Positions 1-5,797 of a DNA stretch of 5,848 nt are shown here, piece by piece. Location of the stretch: the NCBI GenBank assembly GCA_002348365.1, contig DEBC01000028.1, positions 1 through 5,848 on the forward strand, written 5' to 3'. This stretch comes from Alphaproteobacteria bacterium UBA2966. GTDB lineage: Bacteria; Pseudomonadota; Alphaproteobacteria; UBA2966. Each line of letters opens with the position of its first letter. Position 1 is the stretch's first letter. A model generated the notes under the pieces. That model made no database searches. It had not been told where the DNA came from and saw nothing but the letters and a program-made list of their open reading frames with translations. The translations under genes were made by a program, and so were the position numbers.

Positions 1-738
1 CAGGATCAGGCCGCCGCGCGCGCCTCGCAAGCTTTTGTACGTCGTGGTCGTGACCACATGGGCGTGTGGAATCGGACTGGGATGTTCGCCACCCGCGACG
101 AGTCCGGCGAAATGCGCCATATCGACGAGAAGGGAGGCTCCACACCCATCCGCAATGGCGCGGAAACGTTCGAAATCGATGACGCGCGGATACGCTGAGC
201 CTCCAGCAATGATCAGTTTGGGTTGGTGTTCGGTCGCTAGGTGCTCTACCTCATCGTAGTCAATCCGCCCGTCCTGGCGGCGTACACCATAGTGCTGCGC
301 ATCGAACCACTTGCCCGACAGGTTAGGTCCCGCTCCGTGGCTGAGGTGGCCGCCTGCGGCGAGGTCCATGCTCAGCAGAGTGTCACCCGGACTGACAAGG
401 GCCAGCAGCACTGCATGGTTGGCCTGACTGCCCGAATGGGGCTGTACGTTGGCATAGGCGCAGCCGAACAACTGGGAGGCCCGTTTGATGGCGAGTTTTT
501 CGATCACATCGACGTTTGTGGCACCGTCGTGATATCGCCGTCCCGGGTACCCCTCGATGGTCTTGTTCGTGAGAATTGATCCCTGGGCCTCCAGGACGGC
601 ACGGCTGACGATGTTCTCGGATGCGATTAATTCGATCTGATCATTTTGACGCGCTGCTTCATCAGCGATGACCGCGGCGACCTCCGGATCGGTCTCCGCC
701 AGAGATGCCTCAAAATAGCGGATGTGGGGCTCGTTCAA
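1..738 (-). CDS. glyA: Serine hydroxymethyltransferase family protein, N-terminal 246 residues, cut by the window edge
   Basis: This is a PLP-dependent fold-type I enzyme. Classical SHMT interconverts serine and glycine with tetrahydrofolate in the cytosol. About 60% of the usual 415-430 residues is present; the C-terminus lies beyond position 1. Family landmarks seen in order are IELIASEN (35-42), EGYPGRRY (62-69), NVQPHSGSQAN (97-107), GGHLSHG (129-135), VDMAH (205-209) and TTTTYK (230-235), where K235 is the expected Schiff-base lysine. Departures from typical GlyA are Tyr234 where His normally precedes the lysine, RYHDGATN where RYYGGCE is usual, and RGARGG instead of RGPRGG, so a paralogue with another substrate is possible. 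I chose the TTG start at 738-736 because AGAGGGAG lies 7 nt upstream and it overlaps the preceding stop as TTGA. Another in-frame TTG at 762-760 is less favoured. The family is certain; the exact reaction is not. Confidence 0.9.
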   Translation of the reverse strand, partial: MNEPHIRYFEASLAETDPEVAAVIADEAARQNDQIELIASENIVSRAVLEAQGSILTNKTIEGYPGRRYHDGATNVDVIEKLAIKRASQLFGCAYANVQPHSGSQANHAVLLALVSPGDTLLSMDLAAGGHLSHGAGPNLSGKWFDAQHYGVRRQDGRIDYDEVEHLATEHQPKLIIAGGSAYPRVIDFERFRAIADGCGASLLVDMAHFAGLVAGGEHPSPIPHAHVVTTTTYKSLRGARGGLIL

Positions 739-1520
739 GCGGCCGCTCCCTCTAGAAGGCAATCATCCGTCAGCGGTATGACCGGGCTGGTATCCCGATG
801 GTGCTGATGTTCCGGACGCTGGTGTCGCGTCAGGGCATTGGAAACGGGGTTCAGGATCAACGAAAAGATCATCCGGGGCCATGGCGACATATTGATGGAC
901 GATCCATGGACCAGGCTATCACCGAAAATCAGAACCGTGCCGGGCGGGCCCTTCGCGGAGACCAGTGCGCCGTTATCGACGAGATTCGAGACGGTTTCAT
1001 TGTCGACGACCCAGAGGGGGTAGCTCGTGGTCTCGGTATCGAGGGTTGCCGGGACAGGCCCGTGGGTGTGCGAGCCCTTGATGAACACCAGGGGGCCGTT
1101 GAATTCCGTCACTTCGTCCAGAAGTATGTGGAGGTTCAACGCCGGTGGCTCCGGGACACCATCCTCGCCCTGGTGGGTGGCAAAATCTTAGTGCCACTGC
1201 CAGACATCGCCGGAGAAAGCCGCCTTGGCGTTTACCTTGACCTGCTGGACGTATAGCTCCTCGCCACGAAGCTGTTGTGCCGGCTCGACCAGGCGCGGGT
1301 GCCGGACCAAACGGGCATAGACGTCGTTCCGTTGGTGCAACCCCATGGCCGTGCGGACGGCATCGTTGTCCTTTTCGCGGAAATTCTCTGGACAGCGTTC
1401 ACTGAAAAGTTTGGGAAGCTCCACTGTGAGGATCGCCACTTCATCCCGGGTAAACAATGACGGCAGGATGAGGAAACCGTCACGCTCGAATTGCTCAATT
1501 TGTGTGCCGGTCAGCTTCAT
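735..1520 (-). pseudogene. EctD-like phytanoyl-CoA dioxygenase (PhyH) family gene interrupted by one in-frame TAA
   Basis: The frame encodes a non-heme Fe(II)/2-oxoglutarate-dependent hydroxylase of 261 codons. It reads from ATG at 1520 to TGA at 737-735 with one internal stop, TAA at 1190-1188 (codon 111). Family signs on both sides of the stop are in the same frame: FERDGFLILP near the N-terminus, VKVNAK then WQWH (H110), the stop, then DFATHQGEDGVPEP beginning with D112, NLHILLDEVTEFNGPL, LVHGSS (H205), SPWPR (R216, probable 2-oxoglutarate anchor) and RPEHQHHRD. The facial triad would be H110-x-D112...H205, so the stop occupies the x of HxD; relatives usually have Gln or Ser there. A single C-to-T change of CAA gives TAA. 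The SD is weak, in a GAGAAC context. A TTG at 1139 could start a downstream fragment, but that would lack H110 and D112. A recent pseudogene, an assembly error and readthrough are all possible. The substrate is unknown; the ectoine hydroxylase resemblance is at family level. Confidence 0.85.
746..753 (-). promoter_or_regulatory. Ribosome binding site of the SHMT-family gene
   Basis: The minus strand reads AGAGGGAG, a strong Shine-Dalgarno match, followed by 7 nt and then TTG. It lies inside the last codons of the dioxygenase gene. It supports TTG 738-736 as the start and shows that the SHMT-family gene can recruit ribosomes itself, even if translation of the upstream gene stops early. Confidence 0.6.
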
Positions 1521-1742
1521 CTATGTTCTCGTTGCGGGTGTCGCAGAACGCAAATGCAGAAGTCATTTTCCTGCCAGCATTTCACATACGTGATTATCCC
1601 GGAACAGGCTGACGCGATAATTCCTGTCGGCCGCAAGGTGGCGTCGGCTCGATCTACACGTTGTGGTCAACCATGGCATCGCTTGAGGCTGGCGCGGCGT
1701 TTGTGACACTCTGCGCCGCCGTCCGGCAACAGAGGAAAGTTC
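1521..1742. promoter_or_regulatory. Divergent intergenic region between the dioxygenase and aldo/keto reductase genes
   Basis: This 222-bp spacer holds no credible gene and must carry the promoters for both directions. For the minus strand, GATAAT (1598-1593) is a good -10 match about 73 nt before the dioxygenase ATG, but no convincing -35 precedes it. A mirror-image GATAAT lies on the plus strand at 1616-1621, so the two form a 6-bp inverted pair with a 17-nt spacer. For the plus strand, TTGAGG (1683-1688) with a TGT-GACACT extended -10 (1702-1710) is a second weak candidate. A GC hairpin, GCGGCG (1694-1699) with CGCCGC (1714-1719), lies just upstream of the reductase SD. All are pattern matches only. 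Confidence 0.3.
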
Positions 1743-2726
1743 ATGCAGACTCGACGTCTGGGAAAGAGTGATCTCGAAGTGTCAGCCATCGGCCTTGGCT
1801 GCATGAGCATGACACCATTCTATGGCGTGCCCGATGATGCGGAGGTCGTCGCCACTTTGCGGCGCGCGGTCGAGGTGGGTGTGACGCTCTTCGACACCGC
1901 TCTCTACTACGGTGATGGCCGAAACGAGGAAATTGTCGGATCGACACTGAGGGAATTCCGCAGCGATATCACGCTCGCGACGAAGGTTGGTGTCTACGCC
2001 AAACATGGAGGCGGGTCCGGACATCGAGCGGATCCCGAATACATCAAGCAGTGCTGTGATGCCAGCCTTCACCGCCTTCGGTCCGATGTGATCGACCTGT
2101 GGTACCTGCATCGCGTTGATCCGGATACGCCGGTCGAAGACACCGTGGGTGCCATGGGTCGTTGCGTCGAAGCCGGTAAGGTGCGGGCTCTCGGACTGTG
2201 CGAGGTCAAGCCGGAGACCTTGAGGCGCGCACACGACATCTATCCCATCACCGCATTACAAAGCGAATATTCCTTGTGGACCCGGGATCCGGAGGGGGAG
2301 GTGCTCGAGACCTGCCGCGAGTTGGGGATCAGCCTTGTGCCCTACAGTCCACTCGGCCGTGGTTTTCTCACGGGTACCATCAAGAGCCAGGCCGATTTGC
2401 CGGATGATGACCGGCGAACCATTTTCCCGCGATTCTCGGACGAGAATCTTGCCAGCAATCAGGCGCTGCTTCAGACGGTGAAAGACATCGCGACTTCGAA
2501 GGATTGTAGCCCTGGACAGGTGGCGCTTGCGTGGGTGCTTGCCCAGGGCGATGACATCGTGCCGATTCCCGGCACGCGGCGACCCCGTTACGTGGAAGAA
2601 AACGCGGCGGCCGCATCGATCTCATTGGACCCGACCGAGCTCGAAACGCTCAACATGACATTTCCAAAGGACGTCGCGGCGGGTAATCGTGTGCCGGACG
2701 GTCACCTCCCGTATCTCAACCAGTGA
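1743..2726 (+). CDS. Aldo/keto reductase, 327 aa
   Basis: This is a cytosolic NAD(P)H-dependent oxidoreductase that reduces aldehydes or ketones to alcohols, with a TIM-barrel fold. It opens with the family signature RRLGKSDLEVSAIGLGCM (4-21). The catalytic tetrad is complete: D51 and Y56 in FDTALYYG, K81 in ATKVG, and H123 in WYLHRVD. Further family segments are QSEYSLW, PYSPLGRGFLTG and, near the C-terminus, IPGTRRPRYVEENAAA, the usual cofactor phosphate-binding stretch, which favours NADPH. The length fits the AKR13/YakC-like group (about 330 aa). ATG at 1743 is preceded by AGAGGAAAG (1731-1739) at good spacing. It is transcribed away from the dioxygenase/SHMT pair. Its physiological substrate cannot be inferred; members of this group act on many carbonyls. 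There is no truncation or missing active-site residue. Confidence 0.93.
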   Translation: MQTRRLGKSDLEVSAIGLGCMSMTPFYGVPDDAEVVATLRRAVEVGVTLFDTALYYGDGRNEEIVGSTLREFRSDITLATKVGVYAKHGGGSGHRADPEYIKQCCDASLHRLRSDVIDLWYLHRVDPDTPVEDTVGAMGRCVEAGKVRALGLCEVKPETLRRAHDIYPITALQSEYSLWTRDPEGEVLETCRELGISLVPYSPLGRGFLTGTIKSQADLPDDDRRTIFPRFSDENLASNQALLQTVKDIATSKDCSPGQVALAWVLAQGDDIVPIPGTRRPRYVEENAAAASISLDPTELETLNMTFPKDVAAGNRVPDGHLPYLNQ

Positions 2727-2770
2727 TCATGATCTACTGTGTTACTCATCACGCGGACATCAGGAGTCCC

Positions 2771-2797
2771 TCTCAACCGAGTTTGAGATTGCACTCG
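2771..2797 (+). promoter_or_regulatory. Possible H-type pseudoknot in the leader of the receiver gene
   Basis: Two perfect stems interlock here. TCTCAA (2771-2776) pairs with TTGAGA (2783-2788), and the loop segment CGAGT (2778-2782) pairs with ACTCG (2793-2797). The connecting loops are 1, 0 and 4 nt, which is sterically allowed for an H-type pseudoknot. It ends 24 nt before the TTG start of the receiver gene, so it could affect translation. It does not match a riboswitch consensus that I recognise, and short stems like these can arise by chance. The remainder of 2727-2821 shows no clear promoter or terminator. Confidence 0.25.
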
Positions 2798-2821
2798 ATC
2801 ATTTCCAACTGAGTAATTCAC

Positions 2822-3223
2822 TTGCCCGACCAGTCCTTCGATTCAATCAAAGTCATGGTGATCGACGACGATGACATGTTGTCGCAAACCGCCATCGTGC
2901 GGATCGTCGAGAACCTCGGTGCGAGCGTGGAACTGGTGGCGCAGAACGGCCGCGAAGCGTTGGAACTTCTGCAGGAATCGGAAGTTTCCATCCACCTGAT
3001 TATCTGCGACATCGAGATGCCCGAAATGGATGGTTTCGAATTCGCCCGCCGCCTCAGGTATGGCACCATTCCAGAGCGAAAGGATATCCCAATCTTGATG
3101 CTGACCGGCCATGCCTCCGACGAAAACGTTCGCAAGGGTCGCATTCACAAAATCAACGGGTTCATCGTCAAACCGGTAATGACAGACACGCTGCGCAGCT
3201 ACATGACCCGCCTGTTCGGTTAG
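2822..3223 (+). CDS. Stand-alone CheY-like response regulator receiver protein, 133 aa
   Basis: This is a single-domain receiver that would accept a phosphoryl group from a histidine kinase and pass the signal by protein contact. All the switch residues are visible: the acidic cluster IDDDD (14-18), phosphoacceptor D63 in IICDIEMPEMDG, T95 in LMLTGHAS, and K117 in IVKP. The receiver fills the whole protein, so there is no DNA-binding or enzymatic output domain. The TTG start at 2822 is the first usable start after an in-frame TGA at 2810-2812. The next ATG (codon 12) lies inside the first beta strand and would destroy it. No good Shine-Dalgarno is seen, only CTGAG about 8 nt upstream, so translation may be weak or controlled. 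No kinase gene lies nearby, so the partner is elsewhere. It follows the reductase by 95 nt on the same strand and may have its own promoter. Confidence 0.9.
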   Translation: MPDQSFDSIKVMVIDDDDMLSQTAIVRIVENLGASVELVAQNGREALELLQESEVSIHLIICDIEMPEMDGFEFARRLRYGTIPERKDIPILMLTGHASDENVRKGRIHKINGFIVKPVMTDTLRSYMTRLFG

Positions 3224-3323
3224 CTGGATTCTACTCTGAATCGGCGGGATCCGGGACGCCCCCTGACATTGTACGAAGTGTGCGAATTCAATGGAATTTC
3301 CGATTATTTTCCAGCAGTTTAGC
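3224..3323. other. Convergent intergenic gap between the receiver and FAD oxidoreductase genes
   Basis: The two flanking genes end toward each other here, so a terminator is expected, but no strong one is visible. GATTC-N6-GAATC (3227-3242) directly after the receiver stop is a 5-bp hairpin. AATTC-AATG-GAATT (3285-3298) is a second 5-bp hairpin, followed on the plus strand by a moderately T-rich stretch. Either could act as a weak terminator. Confidence 0.3.
3285..3298 (+). terminator. Weak candidate intrinsic terminator after the receiver gene
   Basis: A perfect AATTC/GAATT stem with a 4-nt loop is extended by one G-U pair and followed by TTCCGATTATTTT. The stem is short and AT-rich, so termination efficiency would be low. 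In the other direction no T-run follows, so it does not serve the FAD oxidoreductase operon. Confidence 0.2.
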
Positions 3324-4436
3324 TCACGGTTCGGCGTGCAGGTCCGATGCCTCCAGCGGGGCAAGACGTTCCGGTCGAAATGGTGAAATATCCACCGCTC
3401 TGGTCGCACCATCGATGATCAGTTCGGTCATGGCCTCTCCAGTGGCCGGGCCGTTGAGCATTCCCCATACGCTGTGGCCGGTTGCGACGTAGGCGCCGGA
3501 GATGCCTGGAACGGCACCCATGAGCGGTAATCCATCCTGAACAATGGGGCGATAGCAGGCCTGAGCCGCGAGTACCTCGGCCTTGCCCAGTTGTGGGGCA
3601 AAGGCAGCGGTCATGGCTTGCAGTTCCTCGCAACCTCCATCATCGGGTACGACATGGACGGGATCGACGGGCAACGGCGCTTCGCTGGACAGGCCACAGA
3701 CGTACGTCGTGCCGTCATCGCGGGGAATCACTTCGGGCGAGGCGATTCCGCCGGACTCGGTTTCAAGCTCGACGAACAGTGCGTGCGGCATCATCGGGGG
3801 CTCAAATTGAAAGACCAGGCTATGACCCTTGAGGCCGTACACAGCGGGAAGCGGCAACCACTGGCTTGCCAGCACCGACCACGGCCCCATGGCGATAACG
3901 ACGCTGTCTCCAGCGATTTCCCTACCGTCCACCATCGCACCGCGCACCGTGGCGCCATCCGCTTTGAAGGTAAGTCCCGTTACGTTGCCGATCAGAAGCT
4001 GTGCACCCGATTTCATGGCCGCCCGCATCATGCCCTTGGTGAAAGCCGCGGGATCAACCTGCGCTGTCGTGCTTTGGGATCCGAGCTGGGTGTGCACGGC
4101 CGCGCCTCTGCCCAGCCAGTCCGGGGAGTCGAGCTGTCGATAGGCACTGACGTCTCTCCGTGTGCTTGCGACGACATTCAATGTGTCCAGGCGCCGATAA
4201 CCCCACGCGTCGTCAATACTGTTAGCGAGTTCGTCGTGCAGTTCGAAGCTGCGCCGTGCCAGGGGTTCTACGGGCGATCCATCGCACCAATCGAGAGCCA
4301 GGAACCCACCTGATTTGCCCGAAGCCGCATTGGCAACCCCGGTGCGCTCGATGACGGTGGACTTCACACTCCTTAGGCTCAGGAAGTAGGCGATGGACGT
4401 GCCGATAACGCCACCGCCACAGATCAGGACGTGCAT
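3324..4436 (-). CDS. FAD-dependent oxidoreductase, DAO family, 370 aa
   Basis: This flavoenzyme belongs to the D-amino-acid-oxidase-like superfamily, whose members oxidise amines, amino acids or N-methyl compounds. The N-terminus carries the FAD Rossmann motif VLICGGGVIGTSIAYFLS (3-20) followed by the strand-end acidic residue in VIER, then the DAO-type ASGKSGGFLALDW segment (38-50). The C-terminal FAD-contact region is ATGHSVWGMLNGPATG (about 318-333), preceded by CYRPIVQDGLPLMG. There is no signal peptide or membrane segment, so it is probably cytosolic. The overall pattern resembles the TDA3-like/glycine oxidase-like branch (inference from motif recall), for which the substrate is often unknown. 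ATG at 4436 puts the Rossmann fold at the extreme N-terminus, as expected, but no Shine-Dalgarno precedes it. It lies 36 nt after the GFA gene and is the last gene of the minus-strand operon. Confidence 0.9.
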   Translation of the reverse strand: MHVLICGGGVIGTSIAYFLSLRSVKSTVIERTGVANAASGKSGGFLALDWCDGSPVEPLARRSFELHDELANSIDDAWGYRRLDTLNVVASTRRDVSAYRQLDSPDWLGRGAAVHTQLGSQSTTAQVDPAAFTKGMMRAAMKSGAQLLIGNVTGLTFKADGATVRGAMVDGREIAGDSVVIAMGPWSVLASQWLPLPAVYGLKGHSLVFQFEPPMMPHALFVELETESGGIASPEVIPRDDGTTYVCGLSSEAPLPVDPVHVVPDDGGCEELQAMTAAFAPQLGKAEVLAAQACYRPIVQDGLPLMGAVPGISGAYVATGHSVWGMLNGPATGEAMTELIIDGATRAVDISPFRPERLAPLEASDLHAEP

Positions 4437-4472
4437 GGGAGCAACGTGGTGGCTTTTCGAAGCGGGTGTGAT

Positions 4473-4904
4473 TTATACACGGTCGCCTTCAAGCGCACCT
4501 TCCGACGACCCTTCGAAGGTCGGAATGCCTTCGATCAGTTCCACGAAATCAGCCTTCTCTGCCGTAAAGATCTGTCCGATCGTCTCGAGCTCTGTGGGCT
4601 GATCGAGACTCCCTGCTACGATACCGGTCGCATCCTGATCCACGGGTTCCCAAAACAGATTAGAGCTGCATTCGCCGCAATACCCGCGTCGCGCGCGCTC
4701 CGATGTCGCATGCCAGCGAAGGCCGCGATCCTCAACAAGCTCGATGTGCACCTTTTTGGCCTTGGAGTGCGCGGCGTAGGCCCCGTGCAGCCGCTGGCAC
4801 ATGGTGCAGTGACAGTTGACGACCCCGCGTAGCGGGCCCCGTACCTCGTAGCGGACTGCGCCGCAAAGACATTCTCCAGTATGGATTGCTTCGCCGCTGA
4901 TCAT
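4473..4904 (-). CDS. GFA family zinc protein (glutathione-dependent formaldehyde-activating enzyme-like), 143 aa
   Basis: This is a small zinc-binding protein of the GFA/CENP-V fold. The founding member was described as condensing formaldehyde with glutathione, but most relatives have no proven substrate. The zinc ligands are in the classical order: C12 and C14 in ECLCGAV, C31, C33 and C36 in NCHCTMC, and C76 and C79 in YCGECSS. By analogy, C12/C14/C76/C79 hold the structural zinc and C31/C33/C36 the catalytic one. The usual CG after the last cysteine pair is CS here. I chose ATG at 4904 because it overlaps the hydratase stop as ATGA and has GGAGG 10 nt upstream; a longer frame reaching 4997 only adds residues antisense to family expectation and overlaps the hydratase. 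The overlap indicates translational coupling with the hydratase. A role in handling an aldehyde or thioester from the same pathway is inference. Confidence 0.9.
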   Translation of the reverse strand: MISGEAIHTGECLCGAVRYEVRGPLRGVVNCHCTMCQRLHGAYAAHSKAKKVHIELVEDRGLRWHATSERARRGYCGECSSNLFWEPVDQDATGIVAGSLDQPTELETIGQIFTAEKADFVELIEGIPTFEGSSEGALEGDRV

Positions 4905-5764
4905 GGATCCCGAACCTCCATTCGGCCGTTGCTCAGCACCACAACATCGCGCTCCATCGCGCGCGCCTGGAACGACACCACCTCTGCATCCCGCCACATT
5001 TCCGTGCGGATCGTTTCGCCGGGATAAACCGGGGCGGAGAACCTGAGATCCAGGCTGGCAAACCGGGCCGGGTCATAACCGCAACATGTCTTGAGCAGGG
5101 CATGACCGGCGATCCCCAGGGTGCACAGGCCGTGCAGGATCGGCGCCTTGAAGCCTGCGGCGCGTGCGACGGCGGGTTCAGCATGAAGAGGGTTGAAATC
5201 GCCGGACAGGCGGTAAATGAGCGCCGCCTGAGGAAGCGTGGGCAGGTCACACACCTCGTCGGGCTCTCGGCCGGGGAGTGTATGAACCGGTTTTCCTGCT
5301 CCTGTCGGGCCATCGAAGCCGCCGTCACCCCGGGCGATAGTCGTCGATGTCAGCGTGCACCACAGATCGCCGGTCTTGTCGTCGGTGATCTCGCGGTCGT
5401 AGTAGATGAAGGCCCCCTTGTCCGGTCCTTTGTCGATGATCTCCGTCACCTTCATGCGAGACCGGATCCTGCCTTCCGCCGGCAGGGTGCGGTGCAGGCG
5501 CAGACCCTGTTCCCCATGAAGGACCTGCACCCAGTCCACGCCTGTCCAAGGTTCTTTCAGCCAGAACCCGTATGCGCCGAGAACGGTCGCCATGGTCGGC
5601 AGAGCGAGCATATCCTTCTCGTAGACATACCTCAGCTGGGCCTCGTCGACGGGATCGTGACCAAGACCCACGCCGAGTGCATAAAGCGCAGAATCGCTGG
5701 TCGAGTATGTGTGGACGAGTTCCTCAAACTCGTGGTTCAGCAGGGCATCGTAGTCGAGAGTCAC
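4901..5764 (-). CDS. MaoC-family enoyl-CoA hydratase 2, double hot-dog, 287 aa
   Basis: This enzyme should hydrate trans-2-enoyl-CoA esters to (R)-3-hydroxyacyl-CoA, or catalyse a related dehydration, in the cytosol. The length and layout match the two-domain hydratase 2 of peroxisomal MFE-2 and its bacterial relatives. A non-catalytic N-terminal hot-dog domain spans about 1-145, and the catalytic domain about 165-287. The hydratase 2 motif is YRLSGDFNPLHAEPAVARAA (184-203) with catalytic D189 and H194, followed by PILHGLCTLG (208-217), which lines the active site. The C-terminal SAPVYPGE segment is also typical. GTG at 5764 is the start; AGGAGAAA precedes it by a few bases, and no better start lies upstream in frame. 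Its TGA overlaps the ATG of the GFA gene. It is the first complete gene of the minus-strand operon. The acyl chain accepted is not evident. Confidence 0.92.
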   Translation of the reverse strand: MTLDYDALLNHEFEELVHTYSTSDSALYALGVGLGHDPVDEAQLRYVYEKDMLALPTMATVLGAYGFWLKEPWTGVDWVQVLHGEQGLRLHRTLPAEGRIRSRMKVTEIIDKGPDKGAFIYYDREITDDKTGDLWCTLTSTTIARGDGGFDGPTGAGKPVHTLPGREPDEVCDLPTLPQAALIYRLSGDFNPLHAEPAVARAAGFKAPILHGLCTLGIAGHALLKTCCGYDPARFASLDLRFSAPVYPGETIRTEMWRDAEVVSFQARAMERDVVVLSNGRMEVRDP

Positions 5765-5797
5765 GCGTTTCTCCTGGAACGGCCGGATGCCTCTACC

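Noticed and set aside
1..240. Open frames on both strands in the first 260 bases.
   Set aside because: They overlap the clear SHMT coding frame on the minus strand, which continues with conserved motifs to the window edge.
739..756. NotI-like GCGGCCGC and XbaI-like TCTAGA next to each other, suggesting a cloning-vector junction.
   Set aside because: The dioxygenase C-terminus, the SHMT SD and the TTGA overlap run straight through this stretch, and both flanks continue as natural coding sequence, so a chance occurrence in GC-rich DNA is the simpler reading.
735..1139. A separate 134-residue gene starting at TTG 1139.
   Set aside because: It begins in the middle of conserved PhyH sequence and lacks the first two iron ligands; it is the 3' part of the interrupted dioxygenase, not an independent gene.
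1188..1190. Programmed recoding of the stop to selenocysteine or pyrrolysine.
   Set aside because: Selenocysteine uses TGA and pyrrolysine uses TAG; this codon is TAA. The expected residue is Gln, so a point mutation or error fits better.
798..1256. A 152-codon plus-strand open frame opposite the dioxygenase gene, including the position of the internal TAA.
   Set aside because: No domain is visible in it, while the minus strand shows PhyH motifs on both sides of the stop in one frame.
2843..3412. A 189-codon minus-strand open frame covering the receiver gene.
   Set aside because: The plus-strand receiver has all the conserved switch residues; the minus frame is its shadow and also runs into the end of the FAD oxidoreductase gene.
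3591..4313. A 240-codon open frame on the plus strand.
   Set aside because: It is antisense to the FAD oxidoreductase, which has full FAD motifs; the antisense translation shows no recognisable domain and is typical of GC-rich shadow frames.
4905..4997. A longer N-terminus for the GFA protein starting at 4997.
   Set aside because: The added residues overlap the hydratase C-terminal coding region and have no counterpart in the family; the ATG at 4904 has an SD and gives the usual N-terminus shortly before the CxC motif.
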